64,000 bases of DNA from Prochlorococcus sp. AG-363-P19 (GCA_003280055.1 QCGG01000002.1:1-64000), one strand, 5' to 3'. Counted from the first letter of the stretch, positions 1-9,469 are shown. The notes: a model not told the origin generated them from the letters alone. Numbers and translations are program-made.

Positions 1-2
1 CA

Positions 3-1082
3 GCACTTCCCGCTATCATCATTCCTCTAATACGAGAAGATACAGGTGTAGTACTTATAGGTATAGGACTATGGGTCGTATTCCGGAAAAGAAATCAATG
101 GAAACTTGGAAGCCTTTTGATATTTTATGGCGGAGTTTGGGTGCTTTTAGTTACTAATTTATTGATGCCTATCTTTAGTGAAGATAGCTCTAAAAGATTT
201 ATGGTAGAAAACTTTGGTCAATATTTACAAGGTAGAAAGCAAGCAAATAGTATAGAAGTTATTCAATTAGCACTACAGCAACCTATTATTATTCTGAAAG
301 AAATAATAACACCTCCAGGACAAACATTGAGATATCTCCTGGGACAATTTTTGCCTCTAATGTTTATTCCTATTGTCTCACTGGATGCCTGGTTAATGAT
401 GGGCCTTCCCCTTTTGGGTCTTTTAATGGCTCAAGGGAATCCACTTGCAATCAACTGGAGATACACATATCTTGTAGTCCCTGGAATATTTGCTGGAAGT
501 GTTTACTGGTTAAGAAATAACATCAACACTTTTCCCTTTGGGAAACTAAAAAGTATTTGGACAGGATGTATTATCTTGTCATTGATTTTTACAATCACGA
601 GTAATCCTAATCGGACTTTATCTTGGTTAATACCTGAAAGTATCAATCCTTGGGTCTATCAATCTCCTATTAAACAATGGAATCATGCACAATTGGCCCT
701 AAATTCAATAAAAATGATCCCGTCAAAGGCATCTGTTTCCGCTAGTTCAACTTTAGTCCCACACTTGGCAAATAGGGAAGCTATAATACGCTTCCCTTAT
801 CATATAAACTATAACAATAGAAAAGGTGAGGAAACTTATGTAGACTGGATTATAGCAGATCTTGACCATCACAAAAAATATGCAAACTATTTTAAAAATG
901 AATGGCAAGATCTCCAAGAAATAATCCAAGTACTTGAAAATGCTAAAGAAAATTATACTCCAGTATTTGTTAAAGATGGCATCGCCATACTTCAATTAAA
1001 TGGAAAGAAAATCCCAGCAATAGAGAATGAGTACGAAAACTTGCTAAATAAGATCAAGGGAATTCAACCACCAAAAAGCTAG
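3..1082 (+). CDS. DUF2079 family membrane protein (5' end outside window)
   Basis: The reading frame is open from the left edge, so the gene starts upstream; about 359 residues are visible. The early part has hydrophobic segments and a Pro-Leu-Ile-Arg-Glu-Asp-Thr-Gly stretch like the conserved core of DUF2079 membrane proteins. The second half is a soluble tail with 'SASSTLVPHLANR', typical of the family's extracytoplasmic domain. Function is unknown; some relatives resemble glycosyltransferase-type integral membrane proteins. An ATG at 117 is in frame but falls inside the conserved region, so it is not the start. Family call is from motif memory. Confidence 0.75.
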   Translation, partial: ALPAIIIPLIREDTGVVLIGIGLWVVFRKRNQWKLGSLLIFYGGVWVLLVTNLLMPIFSEDSSKRFMVENFGQYLQGRKQANSIEVIQLALQQPIIILKEIITPPGQTLRYLLGQFLPLMFIPIVSLDAWLMMGLPLLGLLMAQGNPLAINWRYTYLVVPGIFAGSVYWLRNNINTFPFGKLKSIWTGCIILSLIFTITSNPNRTLSWLIPESINPWVYQSPIKQWNHAQLALNSIKMIPSKASVSASSTLVPHLANREAIIRFPYHINYNNRKGEETYVDWIIADLDHHKKYANYFKNEWQDLQEIIQVLENAKENYTPVFVKDGIAILQLNGKKIPAIENEYENLLNKIKGIQPPKS

Positions 1083-1195
1083 TTTTAGGAAATTAAATTT
1101 TAAGCAATATGTTCAAAATTACATATAAGGCATTCTTTTAGTTTTAAAAACAATCTCGACATCGCAAAATTGAAAAGAGACTTTCTAACTTTGCC

Positions 1196-1459
1196 ATGTA
1201 CGTAATTGAACTGGCCCTCAAATTCAGCCCTTTCCCTTTGTCTGTCGAACGGAAAGAATTGAACCAAGCGGAAGCGCTATACCATCAGATCAAGCATTCT
1301 CTGGAGAAAGGACATCAAGGTCTTCTAGAGCTAACTTGTGACAAGATTGAAAGCAAGCGAATCTCAGTCGTCACTAAAGAAATTCTTGCAGTACAACTCT
1401 ATGAAAAAACTGCAACATCAATTGGGACTAAGCGACCTGGGTTCACATTTGAGGCTTAA
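1196..1459 (+). CDS. UPF0367 family conserved cyanobacterial protein
   Basis: This 87-residue protein starts '[17 protein letters not shown]' and contains 'LLELTCDK' and 'ILAVQLYEK', which match the small UPF0367 family of cyanobacteria and some plastids. There is no signal peptide, membrane segment or catalytic motif, and no function is known. It ends 8 bases before the TTG start of the ABC ATPase, so the two are probably co-transcribed. The 113 bases upstream, after the DUF2079 gene, hold its promoter; I see no clear terminator there. Confidence 0.85.
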   Translation: MYVIELALKFSPFPLSVERKELNQAEALYHQIKHSLEKGHQGLLELTCDKIESKRISVVTKEILAVQLYEKTATSIGTKRPGFTFEA

Positions 1460-1467
1460 CAAAATCA

Positions 1468-2184
1468 TTGACGGCATGCAACGTGACAAACACTTCCTCC
1501 CAATTGTCAGAAGTAATTCTCAAGATTGAAAATATCTCTTTTACTTGGCCTTGTGGAACTAAAGCTCTAGATAATTGCAATCTCTCGATTCCAGGACCAG
1601 GACTTTGGATGCTTGTAGGAAGCAATGGAAGCGGGAAAAGCACTTTATTCAGAATAATCAGCGGGCTATTAAAAGCAGATCATGGAAAATTAATGTGCAA
1701 TGTCAGTCCAGCATTAGTGTTTCAAAACCCGGATCATCAAATTCTATTGCCAAGTTGTGGGAGTGATCTTTTACTAAATATGCCCACTCACTTAAGCAAT
1801 CAGGAACGAAAAACTCGTGTGAAATCAGTTTTGGAGGAAGTCGACTTATCTGGTCTTTCTTCTAGACCTATCCATACTCTTAGTGGCGGCCAAAAACAGC
1901 GCCTTGCTCTTGCAGGCGCATTGGCTAGTGATTCAAAAATACTACTTCTAGACGAGCCAACTGCACTACTAGATCCCGAAAGTCAAGACGGGGTCTTGAA
2001 AACAGTCAAAAAATTATGCCATCGCAAAAAAGATCCTCTTGCTGCTCTCTGGATTACCCATCGACTTGAGGAACTTGAGCATGCGGATGGAGCAACCAGA
2101 ATGAAAAACGGACAAATTGGCGCTTGGTATTCTGGACATCAACTAAGAAAATCTTTAGAGCCACTTGCAGTTTTGCCTCTATGA
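1468..2184 (+). CDS. ABC transporter ATP-binding protein, ECF/CbiO type
   Basis: This is a complete ABC ATPase of 238 residues: Walker A GSNGSGKST (51-59), Q-loop Gln86, signature LSGGQ (138-142), Walker B with LLLDEP (about 159-164) and switch His198. The Q-loop context FQNPDHQI is typical of EcfA/CbiO ATPases that energise vitamin or metal uptake. No transmembrane or substrate-binding partner lies next to it, so the substrate cannot be named. The start is a TTG just after the UPF0367 stop; no ATG in frame precedes the conserved domain. Confidence 0.85.
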   Translation: MTACNVTNTSSQLSEVILKIENISFTWPCGTKALDNCNLSIPGPGLWMLVGSNGSGKSTLFRIISGLLKADHGKLMCNVSPALVFQNPDHQILLPSCGSDLLLNMPTHLSNQERKTRVKSVLEEVDLSGLSSRPIHTLSGGQKQRLALAGALASDSKILLLDEPTALLDPESQDGVLKTVKKLCHRKKDPLAALWITHRLEELEHADGATRMKNGQIGAWYSGHQLRKSLEPLAVLPL

Positions 2185-2209
2185 GCAGTAAGTTCTTCGA
2201 GTTACCCAT

Positions 2210-2281
2210 TCCTCGGTAGCTCAGCGGTAGAGCGGTCGACTGTTAATCGATTGGTCGCAGGTTCGAATCCCGCCCGGGGAG
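2210..2281 (+). tRNA. tRNA-Asn (anticodon GTT)
   Basis: A full cloverleaf can be drawn. The acceptor arms TCCTCGG and CCGGGGA pair over 7 bp with one T-G pair. The D arm is GCTC-AGCGGTA-GAGC. The anticodon stem GTCGA/TCGAT encloses loop CTGTTAA, giving anticodon GTT. The T loop contains GTTCGAATC, and the discriminator base is G. CCA is not encoded. A strong hairpin follows directly. Confidence 0.95.
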
Positions 2282-2287
2282 CTTCTT

Positions 2288-2316
2288 GAGCCACAGCATT
2301 AGCTGTGGCTCTCTTT
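2288..2316 (+). terminator. Rho-independent terminator of tRNA-Asn
   Basis: A perfect 10-bp stem, GAGCCACAGC (2288-2297) with GCTGTGGCTC (2302-2311), encloses an ATTA loop and is followed by TCTTTG. It begins six bases after the tRNA. Confidence 0.85.
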
Positions 2317-2510
2317 GTAAGTCATTAAATCCACAACAGAGCATGGAGAGATTTGGAAGACTTTCTAAAGACAAGTAAAACAAAAAGGTGCCTTTGAACA
2401 GCTCAAAGCCCAATATTGCCAATACTTCTTGGTGTATTGGCGACAAAAGCTTCACAGATGGGTGCCCTGCAAGGTAAACAAAATCTTGAGAGAATCGGAC
2501 AATTCCTCAT

Positions 2511-2532
2511 GTAACAGCTTTTTGGTTGTTAC
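2511..2532. promoter_or_regulatory. Dyad upstream of rpaA
   Basis: The inverted repeat GTAACA (2511-2516) and TGTTAC (2527-2532) is centred about 35 bases before the rpaA ATG. It lies in the 275-base gap after tRNA-Asn, in which I see no convincing gene. It could be an operator or a leader hairpin; this is inferred from symmetry only. Confidence 0.35.
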
Positions 2533-2556
2533 GGATTCATCCCTAAAGCAGATCTA

Positions 2557-3348
2557 ATGAAGCCCTGCATCCTGCTGATCGAAGACGACCAGGACATGCG
2601 TGAACTGGTAAGTGGACATTTAGAACACTGTGGTTTTGACGTACAAAAAGCTGAAGATGGAATTAAAGGACAAGCCCTCGCTCTGCAGTACAGCCCCGAT
2701 CTAATACTGCTAGATCTAATGCTTCCAAACGTTGATGGACTAACAATCTGTCAACGATTAAGAAGAGATGAACGCACCTCCGGTATTCCAATCTTAATGA
2801 TCACAGCTTTGGGGGGTACAAAAGATAAAGTCAGTGGTTTTAATTCTGGTGCAGATGATTATCTAACTAAGCCATTTGACCTTGAAGAGCTTGCAGTAAG
2901 GGTAAAAGCACTTTTACGAAGAACTGATAGAGCACCAATTGGAACAGGTAGTCATCAGGAAATTCTTAGCTTTGGCCCTTTGACACTTGTTCCTGAGAGA
3001 TTTGAAGCAATTTGGTTCGAACGGCCAGTCAGACTTACCCATCTGGAATTTGAGCTTCTACACTGCTTATTGCAACGACATGGTCAAACTGTTGCTCCAT
3101 CGCTAATCCTTAAAGAAGTTTGGGGATATGAACCTGATGATGATATTGAGACTATTCGCGTTCACGTTCGCCACCTAAGAACGAAACTTGAACCTGATCC
3201 ACGCAAACCAAGATTCATAAAAACTGTTTATGGTGCTGGATACTGTCTTGAACTACCCACTGGAGGAGAAATAAAAACAATGAAAGATGTTCTTGCAAAA
3301 GCAAGAGAGGAAAGAGAAAAGAAAAAAAACGAAAGAGAAAGCGCCTAA
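2557..3348 (+). CDS. rpaA: RpaA response regulator (OmpR/PhoB family, circadian output)
   Basis: An N-terminal receiver domain has acidic pair Asp10/Asp11, phosphoacceptor Asp53 in LLDLML and Lys105 in TKPF. It is followed by a winged-helix DNA-binding domain (about 130-235) with '[18 protein letters not shown]'. Sequence and the neighbouring holB-tmk pair match RpaA of picocyanobacteria, the master output regulator of the KaiC clock, phosphorylated by SasA and also linked to phycobilisome/photosystem energy transfer. A charged Lys/Glu/Arg tail (about 240-263) extends past the DNA-binding domain. No sensor kinase is nearby. Its stop codon overlaps the convergent holB stop by 4 bases. Confidence 0.93.
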   Translation: MKPCILLIEDDQDMRELVSGHLEHCGFDVQKAEDGIKGQALALQYSPDLILLDLMLPNVDGLTICQRLRRDERTSGIPILMITALGGTKDKVSGFNSGADDYLTKPFDLEELAVRVKALLRRTDRAPIGTGSHQEILSFGPLTLVPERFEAIWFERPVRLTHLEFELLHCLLQRHGQTVAPSLILKEVWGYEPDDDIETIRVHVRHLRTKLEPDPRKPRFIKTVYGAGYCLELPTGGEIKTMKDVLAKAREEREKKKNERESA

Positions 3349-4325
3349 GATCTAGGGAAAATTTCCAATAATGCCACTTCCCAAGCAAGTCTTGGCTGAA
3401 CAAAACTTAAAAGGTGCTTACGAAGTTTTTCAAGTCTTTCTAGAGCTATAAAATCTTTGTTTCTTAGCCATAGATGATATTGCCACCAACTAATCACCCA
3501 AAGCTGATTCTGAACATCTAAAGCATCCGTTAAATCCTTAGCCAGGGAAAGTGATTGCATCGCATTAGAAGGGGTTTCCTTTAACCGCAAGATAATTTCC
3601 TGCGGCAATGAGGACCAAATACGTGAATTATTAATAAGCATTCCTGGCGATCCTGCAGCAAGAGCACTCAACTCAGGTTGATCAAGTTGATCAGACAATT
3701 GGTCAATCGAGTAATTATCCAGTTTCAAAATCACCTGCTTAATTGCATCAAACTCCAAACGATTGAAAATGATTTGATGACATCTTGATCGAATTGTTTG
3801 CAACAACCTTTCTGGCGCTGAAGAAAGAAGAATTAACAAACCATGTGAGGGTTCTTCAAGGGTCTTTAGTAAAGCATTAGCCGAAGCTTCTGGCATTGAT
3901 TCTGCTGACTCAATGACGACCATTCCCCTTGAAACTTCAATAGGCTGTTTTGAAAGAAATCTTGTAATCAATCGAACTTGCTCTAAACGAATCTGAGGGG
4001 CTGTCCTTCGACTAACTCCTTGTTCCTCTGCTTGAGACTGAGGAACAAGATGTCCTTGATGGGTATAAGTAGGTTCTATCCAAAGCAAATCAGGATGATT
4101 GAAATTCTCCAGCCTTCTGCGGGTTCCTAAACTCTCGCACCCCGAATGAATAATCCCCTCCAAGAATCGAAAGGCCGCTAAACGGCGGCCTACACCTTCA
4201 GGTCCAGAAAAAAGATACGCAGGTGACAAAGCACCCTTTGAGATTGCTGACGTTAATAATTCCACTGCCAAAGGCTGACCAATTAAATCATCAAAAAGTG
4301 AAGAATTTCTCTCCAAATAATCCAT
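3345..4325 (-). CDS. holB: DNA polymerase III delta' subunit
   Basis: This 326-residue AAA+ clamp-loader protein has an altered P-loop (GPEGVGRRL, without the usual GKT), as expected for the non-hydrolysing delta' subunit. It also has '[13 protein letters not shown]' and the SRC motif in 'TIRSRCHQI'. It would load the beta clamp with DnaX and HolA. The delta' zinc-binding cysteines seen in many bacteria are not evident. The gene follows tmk with a 1-base gap, a common bacterial pairing. The call is secure at family level; delta' rather than tau/gamma rests on the missing Walker lysine and the size. Confidence 0.92.
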   Translation of the reverse strand: MDYLERNSSLFDDLIGQPLAVELLTSAISKGALSPAYLFSGPEGVGRRLAAFRFLEGIIHSGCESLGTRRRLENFNHPDLLWIEPTYTHQGHLVPQSQAEEQGVSRRTAPQIRLEQVRLITRFLSKQPIEVSRGMVVIESAESMPEASANALLKTLEEPSHGLLILLSSAPERLLQTIRSRCHQIIFNRLEFDAIKQVILKLDNYSIDQLSDQLDQPELSALAAGSPGMLINNSRIWSSLPQEIILRLKETPSNAMQSLSLAKDLTDALDVQNQLWVISWWQYHLWLRNKDFIALERLEKLRKHLLSFVQPRLAWEVALLEIFPRS

Positions 4326-4326
4326 C

Positions 4327-4968
4327 TCAAGAAGACTTTAATTCTGCAGAATTAATAAGTGCATTTTCTATAGACCTACTTACAGAAATAGGACTCTGAT
4401 TAGCATTGATCTGGATCCAATTTCGTTCCCTTGCCATAATTTCAAATCCCTCAGAAACTCTTTGTAAAAATTCAAGCCCCTCTGCCTCAATACGATCATC
4501 AACCATCGAAGTTCGTCGCGCAAAACTTTCTTTTACTGGTAAAGCCAGCCAAAAAGTCATATCTGGAACTATCCCGAAGGTTGCAATTTTTTCAAGAGTC
4601 TCTATTACATCTAAATCCAGTTGTCTACCATAGCCTTGATAAGCGACTGTAGATCCACTAAATCTATCGGTTAAAACCCAATCACCCGAGTTAATCCTAG
4701 GGAGAATCAATTTAGATACATGCTGCGCTCTGTCTGCTGCATATAGCAATAACTCAGTTAAAGGTTCTGGAGAAACTTCTTCGGATGGATCTAACAATAA
4801 CTTTCTCAAAGCAATTCCTAAATCAGTACCACCTGGTTCCTTTGTAAGATGCAATCTGGCACCATCAGGCATTAAGCCACTCATTGGAAGCCACTCAGCA
4901 AGATGAGTTAGCTGTGTAGATTTTCCACAGCCATCAATACCTTCTAAAGCAAGAAAATAACCAGTCAT
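4327..4968 (-). CDS. tmk: Thymidylate kinase
   Basis: TMP kinase phosphorylates dTMP to dTDP in dTTP synthesis. The 213-residue protein has Walker A 'EGIDGCGKSTQ' near residue 9, the DR motif 'TDRFSGSTVAYQGYGR' and an Arg-containing lid 'SFARRTSMVDDRIE'. Length is normal. The ATG overlaps the stop of the upstream copper ATPase by 4 bases, and holB follows one base after its stop, so the three genes look like one transcript. Confidence 0.95.
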   Translation of the reverse strand: MTGYFLALEGIDGCGKSTQLTHLAEWLPMSGLMPDGARLHLTKEPGGTDLGIALRKLLLDPSEEVSPEPLTELLLYAADRAQHVSKLILPRINSGDWVLTDRFSGSTVAYQGYGRQLDLDVIETLEKIATFGIVPDMTFWLALPVKESFARRTSMVDDRIEAEGLEFLQRVSEGFEIMARERNWIQINANQSPISVSRSIENALINSAELKSS

Positions 4969-7289
4969 GTGCTGCGCAATGTCAACGCATTTACGACAAC
5001 AGTTATTGAACTTAAAGCCATCAATAAGGCTGCTATTGGAGGGGAAAGTAATAAGCCAAAACCTGGCAAAAGTACTCCTGCAGCAATAGGAAGGGCGATT
5101 AAGTTATAACCAAATGCCCAACTCAGATTCTGGCGCACCTTATCCATGGTTTTACGAGCCAATAAAAGAGCTTCTGGCAATCCCTCTAAACGATCTCCAA
5201 GTAAAACCAAATCTGCTGTTTCCTGAGCAATTTGTGTTCCTGTACCAACTGCTATACCAAGGTCTGCTGCTGCTAAGGCTGGAGCATCATTAATACCATC
5301 GCCAACCATTGCTAACGGACCTAACCCCTTAAGCCGCTCTAACTCCTCAAGCTTACGGGCTGGCAAAAGGCCCCAAAAAAGCTGGTCCTTCTTAAACCCA
5401 AGTTCTAAGCCTAAACGTTCTACAGCTTCTCTCCGGTCTCCACTCAAAATAGTCATTTTAAATCCCTGATTTCGCAATCTGTCCAAGGCCACAAAGGAAT
5501 CAGGTCTCAGACGATCCTCAATAGCGATTAAACCAAGTAACTTTTCTCCACAAGAAACACCCACAAGAGATTGTCCCTTGCCAGCAGCAGCAGAAATCAC
5601 TTTTTGTATGTCTGCCTCCATAATTACCTTTTGAGATCTCAGCCATTCGGGATTGCCTACTCGAACAATGCCATCCACTCCTTCAATCTCGCCAGAAATA
5701 CCCGAACCAGGAACCGTAGAGGATTTCAAAGGCTTCAAAGATGGCATTTTGTAGCGTTGAGCCTCCTGGGTAACTGCTTGGGCCAAAGGATGGCGACTAT
5801 TTTCTTCTAAACAAGAAGCAAGCTGAAACATTCGGCCAGGCTCTTTTGTCAGCATTACGGCTGAAACAAGAGGTCTACCAAGGGTCAGGGTACCTGTTTT
5901 GTCAAAAGCTACTTGTTTTAATGAGGCTGCCATTTCGATTACATCCCCTCCACGAAATAACCAACCCTTACGCGCTGCCTGACCAGATGAAACAGTAATT
6001 ACCGTAGGAGTTGCAAGTCCCAGCGCGCAGGGACAAGCAACTACAAGTACTGCAATAGCCAATTGCAAAGCCAACCCTAATGGCGTCTCAGCTCCACTAC
6101 CTAAAGAAGAATGCAAACTATGACCATGTAAAAGACCTTGACCTGAAGCATGTAAAACATGAGGCCAGAGTCTTGTACCAATTAACCACCAAAAGAAAAA
6201 TGTTCCTATGGCAAGTAATACAACTCCATAGCAAAAACGACCTGCGATTCGATCAGCTAAACCCTGAATAGGTGCTTTCCTCGCTTGTGCTCTCTCTACC
6301 AAAGCAATTATGCGTGCTAATGCTGTCTGAGCCCCCACAAGTTTCACCCTCAGTACAAGAGTCGACTCAAGATTCAAACTCCCAGATGAAAGTTCTGTCC
6401 CTGGGGAGGCCTCTAACGGCAAAGGTTCTCCAGTGAGGCTCGAGATATCTACAGCGGAAGAACCCTCCTCGACGACGCCATCAACAGGAATACGATCCCC
6501 AGCTAGTAATTGAACTTTGTCCCCAACGCGCAGAGAGCCGACACGAACTTCCTTAATCCGACCATTCCCCATCACAAGCCTTGCATTATCAGGTTGTAAT
6601 TCTGCTAATTGCTTCAAGGCTCGTCCCGTTCGAAAACGAGCACGCTCTTCCATAAAGCGTCCCAATAAAACAAAACCAAGCAGCATCACTGGCTCATTAA
6701 AAAAACACGGCCAACCGACCTGGGGCCAAACAAGTGCAACCAAACTTGCTATATAGGCACTTGAAACACCAAGCCCAACCAAAGTATCCATCGTCGGTGA
6801 TGCAGCTAAAGCTGCAGATAGTCCCCCTTGCAAAATCTTTCGACCAGGTCCTAAAAGCGCAAAAGTAGCTAATGCAGCATGGAAAGGCAAAGTGCCTATC
6901 AACCCAATCTCTACAAAACCCCCTTCAGCAAGATGGCCTAAACCAGAAAGAAGCAATAACAACAAAGCAAATATCATCCGTTTCCACTGCCGCCATAATT
7001 CGATAGCAGAATCAGCCTGCGAATCTTGCAGTTTTTCTAACGGATTCTGATCTCTTAACTGCGCCGGGAAACCTCTCTGCGCTAATGCCCTAAAAATCTG
7101 ATCAAGTGGCTTATCTGGATCCTTTAACTCTAAGTATGCAGTTCTAGAAACCAAATTCACACTCGCACTTAAAACGCCCTCCTGTCCAAGCAAAATGGCC
7201 TCCACAGATCGCACACAACCAGCACATTTCATGCCCTGAACATCGAGCAATATGATTTCTTGCAAAGGAAGGTTGTCTGGGGAGTTCAC
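4965..7289 (-). CDS. Copper-transporting P-type ATPase (P1B type)
   Basis: The 774-residue protein starts with a heavy-metal-associated domain with 'GMKCAGC' (19-25). It then has the actuator motif TGEP (286-289), the Cys-Pro-Cys metal site (419-421) in a membrane helix, phosphorylation Asp463 in DKTGT, 'SRHPLA' and the hinge 'MVGDGINDAPAL'. CPC plus MxCxxC points to Cu(I) rather than zinc. Cyanobacteria have CtaA (cell membrane) and PacS (thylakoid), which together feed plastocyanin; I cannot say which this is. A His/Ser/Gly-rich loop at about 378-400 may bind metal. It diverges from ycf3 across about 150 bases. Confidence 0.9.
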   Translation of the reverse strand: MNSPDNLPLQEIILLDVQGMKCAGCVRSVEAILLGQEGVLSASVNLVSRTAYLELKDPDKPLDQIFRALAQRGFPAQLRDQNPLEKLQDSQADSAIELWRQWKRMIFALLLLLLSGLGHLAEGGFVEIGLIGTLPFHAALATFALLGPGRKILQGGLSAALAASPTMDTLVGLGVSSAYIASLVALVWPQVGWPCFFNEPVMLLGFVLLGRFMEERARFRTGRALKQLAELQPDNARLVMGNGRIKEVRVGSLRVGDKVQLLAGDRIPVDGVVEEGSSAVDISSLTGEPLPLEASPGTELSSGSLNLESTLVLRVKLVGAQTALARIIALVERAQARKAPIQGLADRIAGRFCYGVVLLAIGTFFFWWLIGTRLWPHVLHASGQGLLHGHSLHSSLGSGAETPLGLALQLAIAVLVVACPCALGLATPTVITVSSGQAARKGWLFRGGDVIEMAASLKQVAFDKTGTLTLGRPLVSAVMLTKEPGRMFQLASCLEENSRHPLAQAVTQEAQRYKMPSLKPLKSSTVPGSGISGEIEGVDGIVRVGNPEWLRSQKVIMEADIQKVISAAAGKGQSLVGVSCGEKLLGLIAIEDRLRPDSFVALDRLRNQGFKMTILSGDRREAVERLGLELGFKKDQLFWGLLPARKLEELERLKGLGPLAMVGDGINDAPALAAADLGIAVGTGTQIAQETADLVLLGDRLEGLPEALLLARKTMDKVRQNLSWAFGYNLIALPIAAGVLLPGFGLLLSPPIAALLMALSSITVVVNALTLRST

Positions 7290-7438
7290 TAGTCATCGAA
7301 GGCTATATACACGTTAATAAGAACCTTCCGATTAAAGAACAATTAATTCATTCCAAACCGAAAAAAGCAATTTCAATAAGCAAAAAGCAGTAATTTCGGT
7401 CAAAATGGTTGTTTAATACCTATTTCCTTAAGCAAAAA

Positions 7439-7960
7439 GTGCCCCTTAGTCAAAAGAAAGACAATTTCATTGACAAAGCCTTCACCGTAATGGCTGAGTT
7501 AATAGTGAAGGTCATGCCAATCGCAGAACAAGAAAAGAAAGCTTATATCTACTACCGAGAAGGTCTTTCTGCTCAAGACTGTGGTGACTATTCAGAAGCA
7601 CTTGAATGCTATGAAGAAAGCCTCAAGCTAGAAGAAAATGCAGTAGATCGAGGGGAAACACTCAAAAACATGGCGATCATCTACATGAGCAACGGAGATG
7701 AAGAAAAGGCAATTGAAATTTACCATCTAGCTTTAGAGGAGAATCCTAAGCAACCTTCATGTCTCAAAAATATGGGTTTAATTTATGAAAAACGAGGAAG
7801 ACTTGCAGAACAAGCTGGGGAAAAAGATGAGGCAGACCGTTGGTTTGATCAAGCAACGGAAGTATGGACAAAAGCGGTTAAGCTTTATCCAGGTGGCTAT
7901 TTAGATATTGAAAACTGGCTCAAAACAAGTGGGAGAAGCAATATAGATGTGTACTTCTAA
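7439..7960 (+). CDS. ycf3: Photosystem I assembly protein Ycf3 (TPR protein)
   Basis: Ycf3 is a chaperone that helps assemble photosystem I at the thylakoid. The protein begins '[15 protein letters not shown]', matching the usual N-terminus, and carries three tetratricopeptide repeats (about residues 35-145). It ends '[18 protein letters not shown]', a hallmark of the family. I prefer the GTG at 7439, which gives 173 residues, the usual length; a longer frame from 7409 adds residues not expected in Ycf3. It converges on radA with 32 bases between stops. Confidence 0.92.
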   Translation: MPLSQKKDNFIDKAFTVMAELIVKVMPIAEQEKKAYIYYREGLSAQDCGDYSEALECYEESLKLEENAVDRGETLKNMAIIYMSNGDEEKAIEIYHLALEENPKQPSCLKNMGLIYEKRGRLAEQAGEKDEADRWFDQATEVWTKAVKLYPGGYLDIENWLKTSGRSNIDVYF

Positions 7961-7992
7961 AATAAAAAATCTATTTAAAACAAACTGTATAC

Positions 7993-9369
7993 TTACACAC
8001 CCAATGCCATAAGGATAGCCTCATTGATAGTATCTGCCTTAAGCAACTTCATTTCTTTAGAAGTATCAATTAACTCCAAGCCACTAGCTTTGGGTACAAC
8101 AGCAGTATTAAATCCTAATCTTTCTGCTTCTTGAAGCCTCTGTGAAATTTGACCCACTGATCTCAACTGTCCTCCAAGGCCCAATTCACCAATAAAAACC
8201 ATGCCAGAAGGCAAGATTATATCTTTAAAACTAGAAACAATTGAAGCTGCAATACCCAGGTCTGATGCAGGTTCCTCGACATCCAAACCACCTGCTACCG
8301 CCAAATAGCAATCATAACGAGACAAAGGAAATCCCATATGCTTTTCTAAAACAGCCAGAATCTGATGCAAGCGATTCGTTCCTACACCTGTAGCGGTCCG
8401 TCTTGGACTGGGGTAACTCGTAGAACTAACTAATGCCTGAACATCAACAAGAAGCGATCTAGTTCCTTCACAAGCAACGATTGTCGCCACTCCAACAGCT
8501 GAAGCTCCGCTCAAAAATAACTTGCTTGGATTACTGACCTCAACAAGGCCACTTCCATGCATTTCAAAAACGCCCAATTCATTAGTCGCCCCAAAACGAT
8601 TTTTAACCGCACGCAAAAGTCGATGACTAGCGAACCTATCCCCCTCAAAAGTTAAAACTGCATCTACTAAATGTTCTAAGACCTTTGGGCCTGCGAGCAT
8701 CCCTTCTTTAGTAACATGGCCTACCAAAATCAAAGCAATAGATTGCTCCTTAGCCATTCGCTGCAGGGCAGCAGCACATTCTCTTACCTGGGCTACTGAG
8801 CCTGGTGCACTAGAAAGTGCTGAATCATGTAATGCCTGGATACTATCGACAATTGCAACCTCAGGTCTCAATACTTCTAATTCCTGAAGAACAGTTTCTA
8901 AATCAGTCTCAGCTAGAAGATGCAAATTTGATTCAGTCGATTGGAGCCGACTCCAACGAAGTTTTACCTGTTGAGCAGATTCCTCAGCACTGACGTAAAG
9001 CACAGACCTACTCAGCGACATAGCTGTAGCACTTTGAAGTAACAAAGTGCTCTTGCCAATCCCAGGATCACCCCCGAGCAATATCAGTGACCCTGGGACC
9101 AAACCACTTCCCAAAACTCGATCCAGTTCCCTATAACCGCTAGCTAATCTCATGACCAATTTTTCACTCAAGGACGCTATTGGGACAGATCTCAAATTCG
9201 ATGGATCCTTGGGAAGATGAATACTTTTACGACTCTGTCGACCGTCACCTTTTGGAACCTTCTGCTCAATCAATGAGTTCCAATCTCCACAACTTGAGCA
9301 ACGTCCAAAGAATTGCTTTGTTTGAGCTCCGCAGCTCTGACAAACAAAAAAAGATGCCGTTTTCCCCAC
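7993..9369 (-). CDS. radA: DNA repair protein RadA/Sms
   Basis: RadA is a RecA-like ATPase that processes recombination intermediates. The 458-residue protein has an N-terminal C4 zinc finger (Cys10, Cys13, Cys24, Cys27), Walker A 'GGDPGIGKST', the RadA-specific 'KNRFGATNE' motif and a C-terminal Lon-like domain ('GELGLGGQLRSVGQISQR'). Length and domain order are standard. It diverges from rpaB; the 100 bases between them hold a GC-rich hairpin. Confidence 0.95.
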   Translation of the reverse strand: MGKTASFFVCQSCGAQTKQFFGRCSSCGDWNSLIEQKVPKGDGRQSRKSIHLPKDPSNLRSVPIASLSEKLVMRLASGYRELDRVLGSGLVPGSLILLGGDPGIGKSTLLLQSATAMSLSRSVLYVSAEESAQQVKLRWSRLQSTESNLHLLAETDLETVLQELEVLRPEVAIVDSIQALHDSALSSAPGSVAQVRECAAALQRMAKEQSIALILVGHVTKEGMLAGPKVLEHLVDAVLTFEGDRFASHRLLRAVKNRFGATNELGVFEMHGSGLVEVSNPSKLFLSGASAVGVATIVACEGTRSLLVDVQALVSSTSYPSPRRTATGVGTNRLHQILAVLEKHMGFPLSRYDCYLAVAGGLDVEEPASDLGIAASIVSSFKDIILPSGMVFIGELGLGGQLRSVGQISQRLQEAERLGFNTAVVPKASGLELIDTSKEMKLLKADTINEAILMALGV

Positions 9370-9405
9370 GTCAATTATGTAAAAAGTTAAAGTTGAGTAG
9401 ATCCT

Positions 9406-9428
9406 CCCCCCGCGAAAGTGCGAAGGGG
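9406..9428. promoter_or_regulatory. GC-rich hairpin in the rpaB 5' region
   Basis: CCCC-C-CGC (9406-9413) can pair with GCG-AA-GGGG (9420-9428) around loop GAAAGT. It is an isolated GC-rich block about 40 bases before the rpaB TTG start and could be a leader hairpin or a protein site. Inferred from complementarity only. Confidence 0.3.
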
Positions 9429-9469
9429 TATTTATCTAGGATCCAATCTCACACACGCTAAAGAAAGTT

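Noticed and set aside
2243-2455. 70-residue minus-strand reading frame over tRNA-Asn and its terminator
   Set aside because: It is read antisense through the tRNA ('GRDSNLRPID' is a typical tRNA-derived artefact) and has no ribosome site or family likeness.
2400-2556. Open plus-strand stretch before rpaA with protein-like codons
   Set aside because: No usable start codon in frame after the last stop, and it runs into the rpaA leader; it is not supported as a gene.
9378-9400. Possible RpaB (HLR1-type) site upstream of rpaB
   Set aside because: On the minus strand only one half-site (TTTACATA) is good; the second half and the spacing do not fit the direct-repeat consensus.
9180-9461. 93-residue plus-strand frame opposite the radA start
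   Set aside because: Fully antisense to the conserved zinc-finger region of radA; radA is certain.
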